From contig NZ_BBRK01000004.1 in assembly GCF_002090115.1 (NCBI RefSeq), positions 124,001-188,000 on the forward strand: a DNA stretch of 64,000 bases, read 5' to 3'. Source of the DNA: Demequina sp. NBRC 110054 (GTDB lineage Bacteria; Actinomycetota; Actinomycetes; Actinomycetales; Demequinaceae). The notes under the pieces were generated by a model. That model did not search any database, was not told the DNA's origin, and saw only the letters and a list, made by a program, of their open reading frames with translations. This document shows, in pieces, positions 23,642-33,649 of this stretch (positions are counted from its first letter, which is position 1; each line of letters starts with the position of its first letter). The translations under genes were made by a program, and so were the position numbers.

Positions 23642-25162
23642 TCAGCGCTTGGCGCGCACGCGCGCCGCAACCGGCTCGTCGACAGCCTCAGACTCGGTCG
23701 ACGCCAACGGGGCCACGGCATCGTCCTGGAGCGGCGACTCCTGAACGGCTGCATCGTCCTGGCTGTCCGCGTCCTCGACCTCCCCCGCCTCGGACTCGGC
23801 GACCGCGTGCGAGGCTCCGCTCGGCTTGCCCGCGCGCACCCACGCCCAGTAGAGGATCCCCGAGGCGATCGCGGTGGCCGCGAGCGAGCCGAGAGCGGCG
23901 ACGCGCGTGAGGTTCATGATGAGCGTGAAGCCCACGGCGATCGCCGCGACCACGTTGAGCACGACCCAGCGGCGCTGGCCGTCACGGTGGGCGAGGATCG
24001 CCATGGAGATCAGGCCCATGAGGAAGCTCACGAACACGGCGACGGCGTAGAACAGGACGAGTCGCTGGTCGCGCGCGCCCGCGGCGGCGACGACGACGGC
24101 GGACAGCGCAAGGAACAGCGCGACGCCCATATAGGGCGTGTGGTGCGCGTTCGTCCTGCCGAGGATCGCCGGCAGGACTCCGTGTCCGGCGCTGCCGTCC
24201 TCGCGGCGCGCGAGCGCCTTCATGAGACCGGGACCTGCCTGGAACGACGAGCTCGCGGCCGACAGCAGCAGCAGCGCGGTGGCCCCTTGGAACAGCGCGA
24301 AGACCGCGGGAGTGGCCGCCGCACGTGCGAGGTCGGCGACGAGGGTCGAGTCCTCGCTCGGCAGGCCGATCTCGAGGTAGACGACGGACGCGGTGAGCAG
24401 CAGCGTGAGCGTGCCGACGATGCCGAGCGTGAGCCACAGGGCGGTGCGGCCGAACTGGCGACGTCCCGCATCGTCCAGCTGGGCGAGCTGCGCGATGGCC
24501 GACGACGGCGCCTCGACGCCCGTCGCGAGCGCCATCGCGACGGGGAAGGCGAGGATCACCGACAGAGGAGCCGAGTGCAGGAGGGTGGTCTCGGCGGCCT
24601 CGGCCGAGACTGTGTCAGCCACGGTCGGGGCCCCCATCGCGACCGACACGAGGACGGCGACGGCGGCGACCAGGAAGATCACGGTGAGCAGCGCGAAGAC
24701 CGCGCGCCCCATGTGCCCGAACCACATCAGGCCCGCGACGAGCACGAGCAGCCCGAGGGCGAGCCCCAGCCGGTACGGGGCGAGCGAGGGGATGTAGGAG
24801 ATGATCGCCGACGCGCCCGCGGAGACCGAGATCGCGATCGTGAGGACGAAGTCGACGATCAGCGCGCCCATCGGCACGAACGACCAGCCGTCTCCGAAGG
24901 CCGCTCCCGTCGCCGCGGCCGCGCCGCCGCCCTCGGGGAAGCGACCGACGAGCTGGTGATAGCTCGTGACGACGAGCGCGACGACGAGGACGACAAGGCC
25001 CATCGCACCGAGCAGCAACGGCAGATGGCCGTTCAGCGCGTGGAGTGCGGCCTCGATCGCGTAGGCCACGGAGGACACGGGATCCGCCATGACGGAGAAG
25101 GCGAAGGCGAGCAGCAGCGCCGTGCGGCCGGCGAACCAGCCGCCGCGAGTCGAAACGGTCAT
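23642..25162 (-). CDS. APC-superfamily permease with acidic C-terminal tail
   Basis: This 506-residue polytopic protein has about 12 transmembrane helices. The first carries FAFSVMADPVSSVAYAIEAAL, the potassium/amino acid-type TM1 motif, and later segments include GGGAAAATGAAFGDGWSF and VALATGVEAPSSAIAQL-like TM6. The last 60 residues are soluble, acidic and rich in Asp, Glu and Ala, possibly a regulatory tail. The ATG at 25162 has AGAGG five bases upstream; a GTG two codons earlier is less likely. The substrate is unknown (amino acid or cation). Confidence 0.82.
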   Translation of the reverse strand: MTVSTRGGWFAGRTALLLAFAFSVMADPVSSVAYAIEAALHALNGHLPLLLGAMGLVVLVVALVVTSYHQLVGRFPEGGGAAAATGAAFGDGWSFVPMGALIVDFVLTIAISVSAGASAIISYIPSLAPYRLGLALGLLVLVAGLMWFGHMGRAVFALLTVIFLVAAVAVLVSVAMGAPTVADTVSAEAAETTLLHSAPLSVILAFPVAMALATGVEAPSSAIAQLAQLDDAGRRQFGRTALWLTLGIVGTLTLLLTASVVYLEIGLPSEDSTLVADLARAAATPAVFALFQGATALLLLSAASSSFQAGPGLMKALARREDGSAGHGVLPAILGRTNAHHTPYMGVALFLALSAVVVAAAGARDQRLVLFYAVAVFVSFLMGLISMAILAHRDGQRRWVVLNVVAAIAVGFTLIMNLTRVAALGSLAATAIASGILYWAWVRAGKPSGASHAVAESEAGEVEDADSQDDAAVQESPLQDDAVAPLASTESEAVDEPVAARVRAKR

Positions 25163-25273
25163 GCGCACCTCTCAGGACGCGCGGCACCGGCGTCTCGTTG
25201 AATCGTCACACACACGACTCGCGAGACTACGCCGCTCCCACCGCGCGCGCGAGGACCTGGGTCCCGTGCCTTC

Positions 25274-26197
25274 TCAGGCGGCACCTCGCAGTTCGGTCAT
25301 CCCGGACGTTCCGGCCATCGACGCCGCGTAGATCGACACGATGGACTCGCCCAGGAGCTTGTCGAACTCCGCGTCCGGCTGGTCCACCGTCAGGCCCTCG
25401 AGCAGCGCCCTGCTGAAGCTCGCGATGAGGCCCGGGTTGCGAGCGAGGCGCTCGTTGGCCTCGGCGCGCGTGTAGCCGCCGGACAGCGCGACCACACGGG
25501 CGACGTTCGGGTGGGCGATGAGATCGCTCCACAGCCCGTCGACCGTTGGGATCGTGAGCTTGAGCGCGACCTTCCTGTCGCCCAGTGCGTCGAGGTGGGA
25601 GAGCAGCTGCTCGTGAAGGAGCGCCTCCGCAGCCTCCTTGTCGGGCGCGTGGATGTCGTTCTCGGGCTCGACGATCGGCAGGAGCCCCGCGGCCACGACG
25701 CGCTCGGCGAGCGCGAACTGCTGGTCGACGACGCGCGCGATCCCCGCCGGGTTCGCCTCCCTGATGACCGAGCGTTCCTTCGTGCCGAAGACGCCCTTGT
25801 CGAGGGCCGCGGCCAGGGTGTCCTCGAGGCCGGGGATCGGCTTCATGAGGCGCACGCCGTCGGACTCCTCCTCGAGGCCCTTGTCGATCTTGAGGATCGG
25901 GAGGATGCCCTTGACGTGCCACACGTAGTCCGCGACGCCCATCCCGTGGATCTCGCGGTCGACCGTGCCCTGGAACAGGATCGTCGCGAGGATGTGGGTG
26001 CGGGTGAACGACGGGCTCGTGATCACGCGGGTGCGGGCCTCGTGGATGAGGTCGAACATGTCGTCGTCCGTCTCGTAGGCGGACTCGGGGATCCCGTACC
26101 GCTTCAGCGCGCCGGGGGTGCTGCCGCCGCTCTGGTCCAGCGCGGCGATGAATCCTGCGCCCGTCTCGAAGCGGGCGAGGCGGTCTGCGTACGACAT
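25274..26197 (-). CDS. fda: Class I fructose-bisphosphate aldolase
   Basis: This 307-residue enzyme of the staphylococcal-type bacterial class I family cleaves fructose-1,6-bisphosphate to dihydroxyacetone phosphate and glyceraldehyde-3-phosphate by a Schiff base, without metal. FIAALDQSGGSTPGALK is the N-terminal signature. LPIVEPEND and KVALKLTIPT carry the catalytic Glu and Schiff-base Lys, and VVALSGGYTRAEA forms the phosphate site. The ATG at 26197 has AGGA five bases upstream. The long in-frame extension to 26353 has no homology. A -10-like TAATCT lies at 26277-26282. Confidence 0.93.
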   Translation of the reverse strand: MSYADRLARFETGAGFIAALDQSGGSTPGALKRYGIPESAYETDDDMFDLIHEARTRVITSPSFTRTHILATILFQGTVDREIHGMGVADYVWHVKGILPILKIDKGLEEESDGVRLMKPIPGLEDTLAAALDKGVFGTKERSVIREANPAGIARVVDQQFALAERVVAAGLLPIVEPENDIHAPDKEAAEALLHEQLLSHLDALGDRKVALKLTIPTVDGLWSDLIAHPNVARVVALSGGYTRAEANERLARNPGLIASFSRALLEGLTVDQPDAEFDKLLGESIVSIYAASMAGTSGMTELRGAA

Positions 26198-26276
26198 GAG
26201 GTCCTCACTCTCCGTCGTCCTCGCGTCGCGGCATCCACGCCGACGCCCCGACTGGGGGCGGCTCTCTCGTTCTTCC

Positions 26277-26282
26277 AGATTA
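26277..26282 (-). promoter_or_regulatory. Candidate -10 element for the aldolase
   Basis: TAATCT on the minus strand predicts a leader of about 70 bases before the aldolase ATG. The -35 is poor. Confidence 0.35.
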
Positions 26283-26339
26283 CGCCGGGTGACGGTCGCG
26301 GGCACCTGCTCCTCGGGGCTCATCCGCCCGGGAACGACG

Positions 26340-26367
26340 AAGGCCCGGACCATCTGGTCCGGGCCTT
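26340..26367 (-). terminator. Terminator downstream of the initiator tRNA
   Basis: Exact 13-base arms (26340-26352 and 26355-26367) form a strong hairpin five bases beyond the tRNA CCA end. It separates the tRNA from the aldolase promoter. Confidence 0.8.
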
Positions 26368-26372
26368 CCGAG

Positions 26373-26449
26373 TGGTAGCGGGGACAGGATTTGAACCTGC
26401 GACCTCCGGGTTATGAGCCCGGCGAGCTACCGAACTGCTCCACCCCGCG
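26373..26449 (-). tRNA. Initiator tRNA-Met (CAT)
   Basis: Read on the minus strand, this 77-base cloverleaf starts CGCGGGG and ends with an encoded CCA. The anticodon loop is CTCATAA. Two initiator hallmarks are visible: no Watson-Crick pair between the first base (C) and its acceptor partner (T), and a GGG/CCC run in the anticodon stem. The T loop is GTTCAAATC. A TAGAGT -10 lies 18 bases upstream of the mature 5' end. Confidence 0.95.
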
Positions 26450-26467
26450 TCGTTGCTGCGGGTTACT

Positions 26468-26473
26468 ACTCTA
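26468..26473 (-). promoter_or_regulatory. Candidate -10 element for the initiator tRNA
   Basis: TAGAGT on the minus strand predicts a start near 26461, about 12 bases ahead of the mature tRNA. Confidence 0.45.
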
Positions 26474-26527
26474 CCAGCGTTTCGCGGCACCGATGACCAC
26501 GGGACCGCCGACCGCCTCCGACGAAGA

Positions 26528-26562
26528 GCGGGGCCGGAGGAGACTCGCTCCCCCGACCCCGC
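26528..26562 (-). terminator. Terminator after the UPF0182 gene
   Basis: Arms 26548-26562 and 26528-26542 pair over 15 bases with two G-U pairs around a five-base loop. They lie 20 bases past the stop codon. Confidence 0.65.
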
Positions 26563-26581
26563 GTCGTCCCTTGCAGAAGGG

Positions 26582-29572
26582 CTACTCCGTGGCGGCGTCC
26601 AGCGCGTCCGATGCGTCGACCGCGTCCTGGAGCGCCTCATTGAGCGCATCCTGCGCCTCGCCGTACGCGGCGAAGTCACCCTCCGCGAGCGCGGCGTTGC
26701 CGTCCTCGATCGCCTGGGTCGCACGGGCGAGGGCCTCGTCGAGCGCCGCCTGCGCGTCCGTCGCTGCCGGAGTCGTCTCATCCGGAGTCGCCGTCTCGGT
26801 GGGCTCGCTCGTCGCATCGTCCGTAGCGCCGTCGTCCGTCGCGGCGTCGTCCGTGGACGTGCCTGCCTCCTCGTCGACGGCGTCGCCGTCGACTCCCGCA
26901 TCCGGATCGGTCGCGCCCTCGGACGCGCCCTCGCCGAACACCTGGTCGAGCGCCTCGGCAAGCGTGTCGGCGAACCCGACCTCGTCTCCGAAGGCCACGA
27001 ACACCTTGCGCAGCAGGGGCACCTGCGTGCCGCTGCTCGCCTGGACGTAGACAGGCTGGACGTACAGCAGTCCGCCGCCCACCGGAAGCGTCAGCAGGTT
27101 GCCGTTCTCCACGGTCGACTCGCCCTGGCGGAGCAGGTTCAGCACCGACTGCGCCTCGGAGTCAGCGTTGAAGTTGTTCTGCACCTGGCCCGGGCCTGGG
27201 ATTGTCGTGTCGCGTGGCAGCTCCATCAGTCGCAGCGTGCCGTAGTCCTCGTCGACCTCGCCCTCGGTGTCCCCCGTCTCCGAGTTCACCGCGAGGTAGC
27301 CCGTCAGGATGTTCCTGGGACTGTCACCCGCGGGGATGAAGTTGGTGGTCAGCGAGAAGGTCGGGTCGTCCTGACCGGGCATCTGCAGGGTCAGGTAGTA
27401 CGGATCCTGACGCTGCGTCGAGTCGTTGGGGTCCTCCGGCACCTGCCAGAAGTCACCCTGCGAGAAGAAGGTCGCCGCGTCGGTCACGTGGTACTCGGAG
27501 AGCTGGTAGCGCTGGATCTCGAAGAGGTCCTCCGGGTAGCGCAGGTGGCTCATGAGGTCCGACGAGATCTCCGAGACCGAGTGGATCTCCGAGCCGAAGA
27601 CCTCCTCCCAGGCCTTGAGGATCGGGTCCTCCTCGTCCCACGCGTAGAGCGTCACGGTGCCGTCGTAAGCGTCGACCGTCGCCTTGACCGAGTTGCGCAC
27701 GTAGTTGAGCGTGGTCTGGATCAGAGCATCGTCGTCGCCCGCGAACAGTCCCGTCGTATTGATGAGCGACGCGTACGGGTACTCCGACGTGGTCGTGTAG
27801 CCGTCGACAACCCACACCACACGGCCGTCCACGACCGCGGGGTAGGCCGTCGAGTCGAGCTCGAGGTACGGGGCGACCTTCGAGACGCGCTCGAGCGGAT
27901 CGCGGTAGTACAGCACCTGCGACTCCGACGTCACGCGGTCGGAGAACAGGATCTGCTCCTCGCCGAACGAGATCGCGTAGGCGAGCTTCTCGAACAGGTT
28001 CCCGATCGACGGCCCACCATCGCCCTCGTAGGTGGTGTTCTGCTGGCCGTTGTCGGCGTCATCGTCCGGGTAGTCGAGCTCCCAACCTCCCTCGCCCTCC
28101 GGGGCGCCGACGATCGAGTACGCGGGCAGGTTCTGGCCGAAGTAGATGCGCGGCTCGTAGTCGCCGAGCTCGCCGGACGACGGGATGCCCCCCTCGAAGA
28201 ACGACGGCTGGCCGTCGGAGGTCACCGCGTTGCCGTAGGCCGCGACGACGCCGTAGCCGTGCGTGTACACGGTGGTCTCATTGACCCAGTTGCGGCTGGA
28301 ATCGTCCAGGCCGTCGAGGTTGAGCTCGCGCACCGAGATCACGGTGTCCTGGCTCTCGCCGTCGATGTCGTAGCGGTCGACCACGAGCTCGTCGCTGAAC
28401 GTGTAGTACTGCTTGTTCTGCTGGAGCTGCTGGAACGCCGGCGCGACGATGTTGGGGTCGAGCAGGCGGATCTGCGCCGTGGTGTCGGCGTCGCCGCGCA
28501 GCGCGTCCGAGTCGGCCTCGGTGGTCGCGTCGTACTGAGTGATCTCGACGTCGTCGATGCCGTACGACGTGAGCGTCGCGTCGATGTTGCGCTGGATGTA
28601 GTCGGTCTCGAGCTCCTGCTCGTTCGGCTCGACCTGGAAGCGCTGCACGATCGCGGGGTAGATGCCGCCGATCGCGACCGCGGCGATGACCATCAGGCCG
28701 ACGCCGATGATCGGGATGCGCCAGTCGGCTCGCCAGATGACCACGAGGAACATCAGGCCCACGATCACCGCGATGCCCGCGAGGATCGTGCGCGACGGCA
28801 GCACCGCGTTCACGTCCGTGTAGGACGCGCCATAGATGAGGTCGCCCTGCGCCGTGAGCAGGCTGTAGCGGTCGAGCCAGTAGTTCGCCGCGACGCCGAG
28901 CATCACGATGAGCCCGATCACGGCGAGCTGGATGCGCGCGCCCTTCGAGGCGATGAACTGGCGTCCGCCACCCGAGATCGACCCGTAGAGCAGGTGGACG
29001 AAGGCGGCGACGATCGCGCACAGGATCGCGATGGTGAGCACGTAGGACACGAGCGCGTTGAGCGTCGGCAGCGTGAAGACGTAGAAGCCCGCGTCGAGCC
29101 CGAACTGCGGATCGGCGGTCCCGAACGACTGCCGGTGGAGGAAGAGCTGGAAGGTCTCCCACTGGGAGGACATCGCCCCGCCGGCGATGAGGCCGACGAA
29201 CAGCGGGAGCGAGATGGTCACCGCACGCTCAAGCGGCTCGATCTGCTCGCGATAGCGGTCAAGGCTCGATCGCGCGTCGCTGCGCGCCGGGCGCGCACGC
29301 TTCGCGAGGAAGAGCGACAGCCACACCGCTCCCGCGGCGAGGCCACCGAAGACCACGAAGAGCACGCCCCTGGTCAGCCACTGCACCCAGACGACCTCGG
29401 AGAAGTCGAGCTGGTTGAACCAGGCGACCTCGGTCCAGATGTTCGCCGCGATCACCGCCGCGACCACGATGACGCCGACCACGATCGCGGTGATGGCGAG
29501 CGGGCTGCGCCTCTGTGGCACGCGGATGGGGCGTGGTGGGCTGGGCTGGTTGCCGTCTGCGGCGAACGTCAC
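26582..29572 (-). CDS. UPF0182 family large membrane protein
   Basis: This 996-residue actinobacterial UPF0182 protein (Rv3193c family) has seven predicted transmembrane helices in the first third (about residues 25-320), then a large extracytoplasmic domain. Family motifs include WTEVAWFNQLDFSEVVW and LFLHRQSFGTADPQFGLDAGFYVF near the N-terminus and YPYASLINTTG near 650. The last 120 residues are a low-complexity acidic, Thr/Ala-rich stretch followed by an Ala-rich helical segment. The GTG start has AGGAC upstream. Function is unknown; it is consistently located beside the PDZ-Lon protein seen here. Confidence 0.93.
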   Translation of the reverse strand: MTFAADGNQPSPPRPIRVPQRRSPLAITAIVVGVIVVAAVIAANIWTEVAWFNQLDFSEVVWVQWLTRGVLFVVFGGLAAGAVWLSLFLAKRARPARSDARSSLDRYREQIEPLERAVTISLPLFVGLIAGGAMSSQWETFQLFLHRQSFGTADPQFGLDAGFYVFTLPTLNALVSYVLTIAILCAIVAAFVHLLYGSISGGGRQFIASKGARIQLAVIGLIVMLGVAANYWLDRYSLLTAQGDLIYGASYTDVNAVLPSRTILAGIAVIVGLMFLVVIWRADWRIPIIGVGLMVIAAVAIGGIYPAIVQRFQVEPNEQELETDYIQRNIDATLTSYGIDDVEITQYDATTEADSDALRGDADTTAQIRLLDPNIVAPAFQQLQQNKQYYTFSDELVVDRYDIDGESQDTVISVRELNLDGLDDSSRNWVNETTVYTHGYGVVAAYGNAVTSDGQPSFFEGGIPSSGELGDYEPRIYFGQNLPAYSIVGAPEGEGGWELDYPDDDADNGQQNTTYEGDGGPSIGNLFEKLAYAISFGEEQILFSDRVTSESQVLYYRDPLERVSKVAPYLELDSTAYPAVVDGRVVWVVDGYTTTSEYPYASLINTTGLFAGDDDALIQTTLNYVRNSVKATVDAYDGTVTLYAWDEEDPILKAWEEVFGSEIHSVSEISSDLMSHLRYPEDLFEIQRYQLSEYHVTDAATFFSQGDFWQVPEDPNDSTQRQDPYYLTLQMPGQDDPTFSLTTNFIPAGDSPRNILTGYLAVNSETGDTEGEVDEDYGTLRLMELPRDTTIPGPGQVQNNFNADSEAQSVLNLLRQGESTVENGNLLTLPVGGGLLYVQPVYVQASSGTQVPLLRKVFVAFGDEVGFADTLAEALDQVFGEGASEGATDPDAGVDGDAVDEEAGTSTDDAATDDGATDDATSEPTETATPDETTPAATDAQAALDEALARATQAIEDGNAALAEGDFAAYGEAQDALNEALQDAVDASDALDAATE

Positions 29573-29634
29573 TGTCGGTCCTCACGAGCTCATCGGTCGG
29601 GACCGCACGCACGCGGCCCCGAAGGTGCTTCCGA

Positions 29635-30780
29635 CTAGCCTGCCACAGCCTCGCACGTCGGCAGGTCGTCCGTCTCCCCTGCACCGATCGCGACGATGGC
29701 GTCGTAGGCGTCGTCGATGTCCTCCACCGCGACAACGGACAGTCCGTCCGGAACGTTGCCGACGACATCCCCGCAGTTGTCGACGGGGGCCAGGAACCAG
29801 TCGGCGCCGTCCCGCTCGGCGCCCAGCATCTTGAGGTCGATGCCGCCGATCGCGCCCACGGTGCCCGTCGAGGAGATGGTGCCGGTGCCGGCGACCAGCG
29901 CGCCGTTGAGCTCGTCGTCCTCGGTGAGGAGATCCATGATGCCGAGCGTGAACATGAGGCCCGCGCTCGGGCCTCCGACCGTGTCGATCGCGACCTCGAC
30001 GTCGATCGGGAGGTCGAACTCGGGGTCCACGAGGATGCCCATCATGGGGTTGCCCTCGCCATCATCGACGAGGGCGAACTCGAGGTCCATCTCCTCGCCG
30101 TCGCGCTCGACCGTGACCGTGAGCACGTCGCCGACCTCGCGGCCCGCGATCGCCTCCGACAGATCCGTGAAGCCGTCGAGCTCCGCGCCGTCGACCGCGA
30201 GCAGGACGTCGCCGTCCTCAAGGGTGCCGAAGGCATCGGAGTCGGACAGGACCTGGACAACGTTGAGGGTCGCCGCGACCTCGGTGCCGAGCGCCTCGAG
30301 CGCGGCGACCGTCGCGGCCTCCTGCGAGGTCACCCATTGGAGCTCGGACTCGGCCTCGGCCTCGTCGGCCTCCTCCTCGGTGGTCCCGAACACGAGCTCG
30401 CGGGGAGTCGTGTACTGGTCCGAGGACAGGTATCCGCGCAGCACCGAGCCCATCGTCATCATGGTCGAGCCACCGTCCTGGACCGAGACGGTGGTGAGAC
30501 GCAGCTCACCGGACGGTTCGTAGGTCGGCGCGCCCGAGATCGAGACGAGCTTGCCGTCCTCGGTGTCGGCGAGCGTGTCGTACGTGGGCCCGGGTCCGCC
30601 GATCGCGTACGGCGACGGCAGCACGACCATCACCGCGACGAGGGCGCTCGTCACGAGACCCGCGATGCCCATGACCCTCTCGCGACGGGTCACGACCGGC
30701 TCGTCGGCGTCGTACAGGGCCCCGAAGGTCTCCACGGGGTCGGGCGTCGTCTGCTCGGTCACCGGCCCATCATTGCTCAT
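29635..30780 (-). CDS. PDZ and Lon-type (S16) protease-like membrane protein
   Basis: This 381-residue protein has one N-terminal transmembrane helix (about residues 37-58), a PDZ domain around 175-255 (LEDGDVLLAVDGAELDGFTDL) and a C-terminal Lon-like S16 domain. The catalytic Ser is in VGGPSAGLMFTLG (near residue 278) and the candidate Lys in GGIDLKMLGAERDGA. This YlbL-like architecture is normally an extracytoplasmic serine protease; both dyad residues are present. The ATG at 30780 is a best guess without a clear ribosome site. The gene lies just upstream of the UPF0182 gene on the same strand, and the two may be co-transcribed. Confidence 0.88.
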   Translation of the reverse strand: MSNDGPVTEQTTPDPVETFGALYDADEPVVTRRERVMGIAGLVTSALVAVMVVLPSPYAIGGPGPTYDTLADTEDGKLVSISGAPTYEPSGELRLTTVSVQDGGSTMMTMGSVLRGYLSSDQYTTPRELVFGTTEEEADEAEAESELQWVTSQEAATVAALEALGTEVAATLNVVQVLSDSDAFGTLEDGDVLLAVDGAELDGFTDLSEAIAGREVGDVLTVTVERDGEEMDLEFALVDDGEGNPMMGILVDPEFDLPIDVEVAIDTVGGPSAGLMFTLGIMDLLTEDDELNGALVAGTGTISSTGTVGAIGGIDLKMLGAERDGADWFLAPVDNCGDVVGNVPDGLSVVAVEDIDDAYDAIVAIGAGETDDLPTCEAVAG

Positions 30781-30871
30781 AGCGAACGTGAGACCCAATC
30801 GCCGCCGCCGAACGTTACCTTGAGTGAAGGCGACGCAACCGCGGACGCCGCCCGAGTGGCGAGGAGACGCC

Positions 30872-32260
30872 GTGACCGACGACGAGACCCCGTGGATGCG
30901 CCTCCTGCGCGAGCTCTTCGGAGACGACGCCGATGAGGCGGTCGCCGAGCTGCAGCGCATGGGGATGGACCCTCAGGCACTCGCGCAGGCCTCCGGCATG
31001 AGCGCCTCCCCCGCGATGATGGACCACGTCCTCAAGCAGATCAGGGGCCTGCTGTCGCAAGGCGACGGACAGGACGTGAACTGGCAGCTCGCGCACGACG
31101 TCGCGCGCGGCGTCGCGGCACAGGGCGGCGACCCGACCGTATCCGCCGCGGTCGCGTCCGAGCACCGTGCGGTGGTGTCCGAGGCCGAGCTGTGGCTCGA
31201 CGCGGCGACCGACCTCGACCCGTCGCGCCTTGAGCCGCGCGTGTGGAGCCGAGCCGAGTGGGTCGAGGCCACGCTCCCGACCTGGCGCTCCCTCGCGGGC
31301 CCCGTCGCCGTGAGCGTCTCGAAGGCCCTCGGCGGGGTGCTGGGCCGCGAGCTCGCCTCCTCGGACGACCCGGACGACCCGACGCACGCGCTGCTCGGCG
31401 AGCAGGGCCGCGCGATGCTCTCCTCCGTGAGCCCGACGGTGTGCGGCATGCATGTCGGCCAGGCCGCCGGCGAGATGGCCCGCGAGGCCTTCGGCGGCAC
31501 CGACCTCGGCATCCCCCTGCTCTCCGAGGCCCGCGTGGCGATCGTCCCCCACGCGGTCGAGGAGTTCGCGCGGGGCCTCGAGGGCGTCGACGAGCGCGAG
31601 GTCAAGGCGTTCCTCGCGCTGCGCGAGGCCGCGCACGTGCGCCTGTTCCAGGCCGCCCCGTGGCTCCAGGCGAAGCTGCACGCGCTGATCGAGCGCTACT
31701 CCCAGGGCATCGCGATCGACGCCGACGCGCTCGACGACGCGGTCCGCGAGGCGGGCTACGGCGACCCCGCGAAGCTCCAGAAGGCCCTCACGCGCGGGAT
31801 CTTCGCCCCGGAGCCCTCCGAGGAGCAGACCGCGACCCTCGAGTCGATCGAGACCCTGCTGGCGCTCGTCGAGGGCTGGGTCCAGGACGTGACGATGCGC
31901 GCCGCCGCCCCTCACCTCGCGTCGCTCAGCCAGCTGGGCGAGATGATGCGCCGCCGCCGTGCCGCCGGCGGCCCCGCCGAGGACACCTTCGCGACGCTGC
32001 TCGGTCTCGAGCTGCGTCCCCGACGTATGCGCGACGCCGCGTCGATGTGGGCCGCGCTCGCCTCCAAGGCGGGCCCGTCCGCGCGCGACGAGGTCTGGTC
32101 GCACCCCGACCTGCTGCCGACCGTCGCCGACCTCGAGGACTGGTCGGGCTGGGTCGAGCGTCGCGTCTCCGGCGAGACCGAGGACGACATGGACCGCGAG
32201 CTCGAGAAGCTCCTCGGCGGCGGCGGGAGTGAGGCATCCGACTCCGACCCCGACGAGTAG
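30872..32260 (+). CDS. Zinc-dependent metalloprotease-like (DUF2342/TIGR03624) protein
   Basis: This 462-residue cytosolic protein belongs to the actinobacterial family sometimes labelled F420-associated hydrolase (Rv3195 position). The N-terminal region is helical (PWMRLLRELFGDDADEAV), the middle holds LGRELASSDDPDD, MLSSVSPTVCGMHVGQAAGEMARE and the segment LALREAAHVRLFQAAPWL, where the HExxH-like motif reads REAAH (Arg251, Glu252, His255), so the first zinc ligand is absent. The C-terminus is acidic. The GTG at 30872 has GAGGAG five bases upstream; the in-frame ATG at 30824 does not. It is divergent from the PDZ-Lon gene. Confidence 0.82.
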   Translation: MTDDETPWMRLLRELFGDDADEAVAELQRMGMDPQALAQASGMSASPAMMDHVLKQIRGLLSQGDGQDVNWQLAHDVARGVAAQGGDPTVSAAVASEHRAVVSEAELWLDAATDLDPSRLEPRVWSRAEWVEATLPTWRSLAGPVAVSVSKALGGVLGRELASSDDPDDPTHALLGEQGRAMLSSVSPTVCGMHVGQAAGEMAREAFGGTDLGIPLLSEARVAIVPHAVEEFARGLEGVDEREVKAFLALREAAHVRLFQAAPWLQAKLHALIERYSQGIAIDADALDDAVREAGYGDPAKLQKALTRGIFAPEPSEEQTATLESIETLLALVEGWVQDVTMRAAAPHLASLSQLGEMMRRRRAAGGPAEDTFATLLGLELRPRRMRDAASMWAALASKAGPSARDEVWSHPDLLPTVADLEDWSGWVERRVSGETEDDMDRELEKLLGGGGSEASDSDPDE

Positions 32261-32437
32261 CGGTCGCGCACGGCCACGCACGTGCCTTAGGCTCTAGCGG
32301 TCCGCTCGACTCGCCGCGACACGGCGTGTTGAGATGACGACCTTTCGCGGCACCACGCGTCTACGCTGGGGTGCGAAGGGTCCACGAGACCGATCGACGC
32401 GCGGCGACCAGCCGCGCCTTACGAAGAGGAGGGACTC

Positions 32438-32596
32438 ATGGCCGACGAGAAGTGGCAGGGCGAGTTCTACTGCGTCAAGTGCAAGACCAAGCGCGAGGCC
32501 GAGGGCAACGTCGTCGTCTCGAACGACCGCCGTATGGCGAAGGGCGTCTGCCCCGAGTGCGGCACCAAGCTGAACCGCATCCTCGGCAAGGCGTAA
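32438..32596 (+). CDS. DUF5679 zinc-ribbon microprotein
   Basis: This 52-residue protein begins MADEKWQGEFYCVKCKTKRE and ends CPECGTKLNRILGKA. The CVKC and CPEC pairs are about 26 residues apart and form a zinc ribbon, as in DUF5679 proteins, which are also found fused to topoisomerase or ribosomal-type domains. AAGAGGAGGG lies six bases before the ATG, one of the best ribosome sites in the window, suggesting high expression. Its own terminator follows. The 177 bases upstream carry no other gene. Function is unknown; nucleic-acid binding is likely by fold. Confidence 0.88.
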   Translation: MADEKWQGEFYCVKCKTKREAEGNVVVSNDRRMAKGVCPECGTKLNRILGKA

Positions 32597-32615
32597 GCGC
32601 CCCACCGAACCTGAA

Positions 32616-32651
32616 AGAAGCGGGTCGCCCCTCACGGGGCGGCCCGCTTCT
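32616..32651 (+). terminator. Terminator after the zinc-ribbon gene
   Basis: Sixteen-base arms (32616-32631, 32636-32651) with one G-U pair and a TCAC loop follow the stop by 19 bases. An AAA run precedes the stem. Confidence 0.75.
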
Positions 32652-32729
32652 TCGCGTCCGGGCCGCGGTCTCGCGAACGGCACTGTGGAGAACCGCCCCG
32701 CGCGCCACGCGCGATGCGAGCATCGTGAG

Positions 32730-33608
<879 letters not shown>

Positions 33609-33649
33609 CCGCGGCCGACGCGTGGCTCACATGCACCGCGCCACAACAA

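Noticed and set aside
23303..25201. Plus-strand 632-codon open frame opposite the second permease
   Set aside because: Arg/Gly/Asp-rich antisense shadow; the minus-strand frame shows 12 clear membrane helices and a ribosome site.
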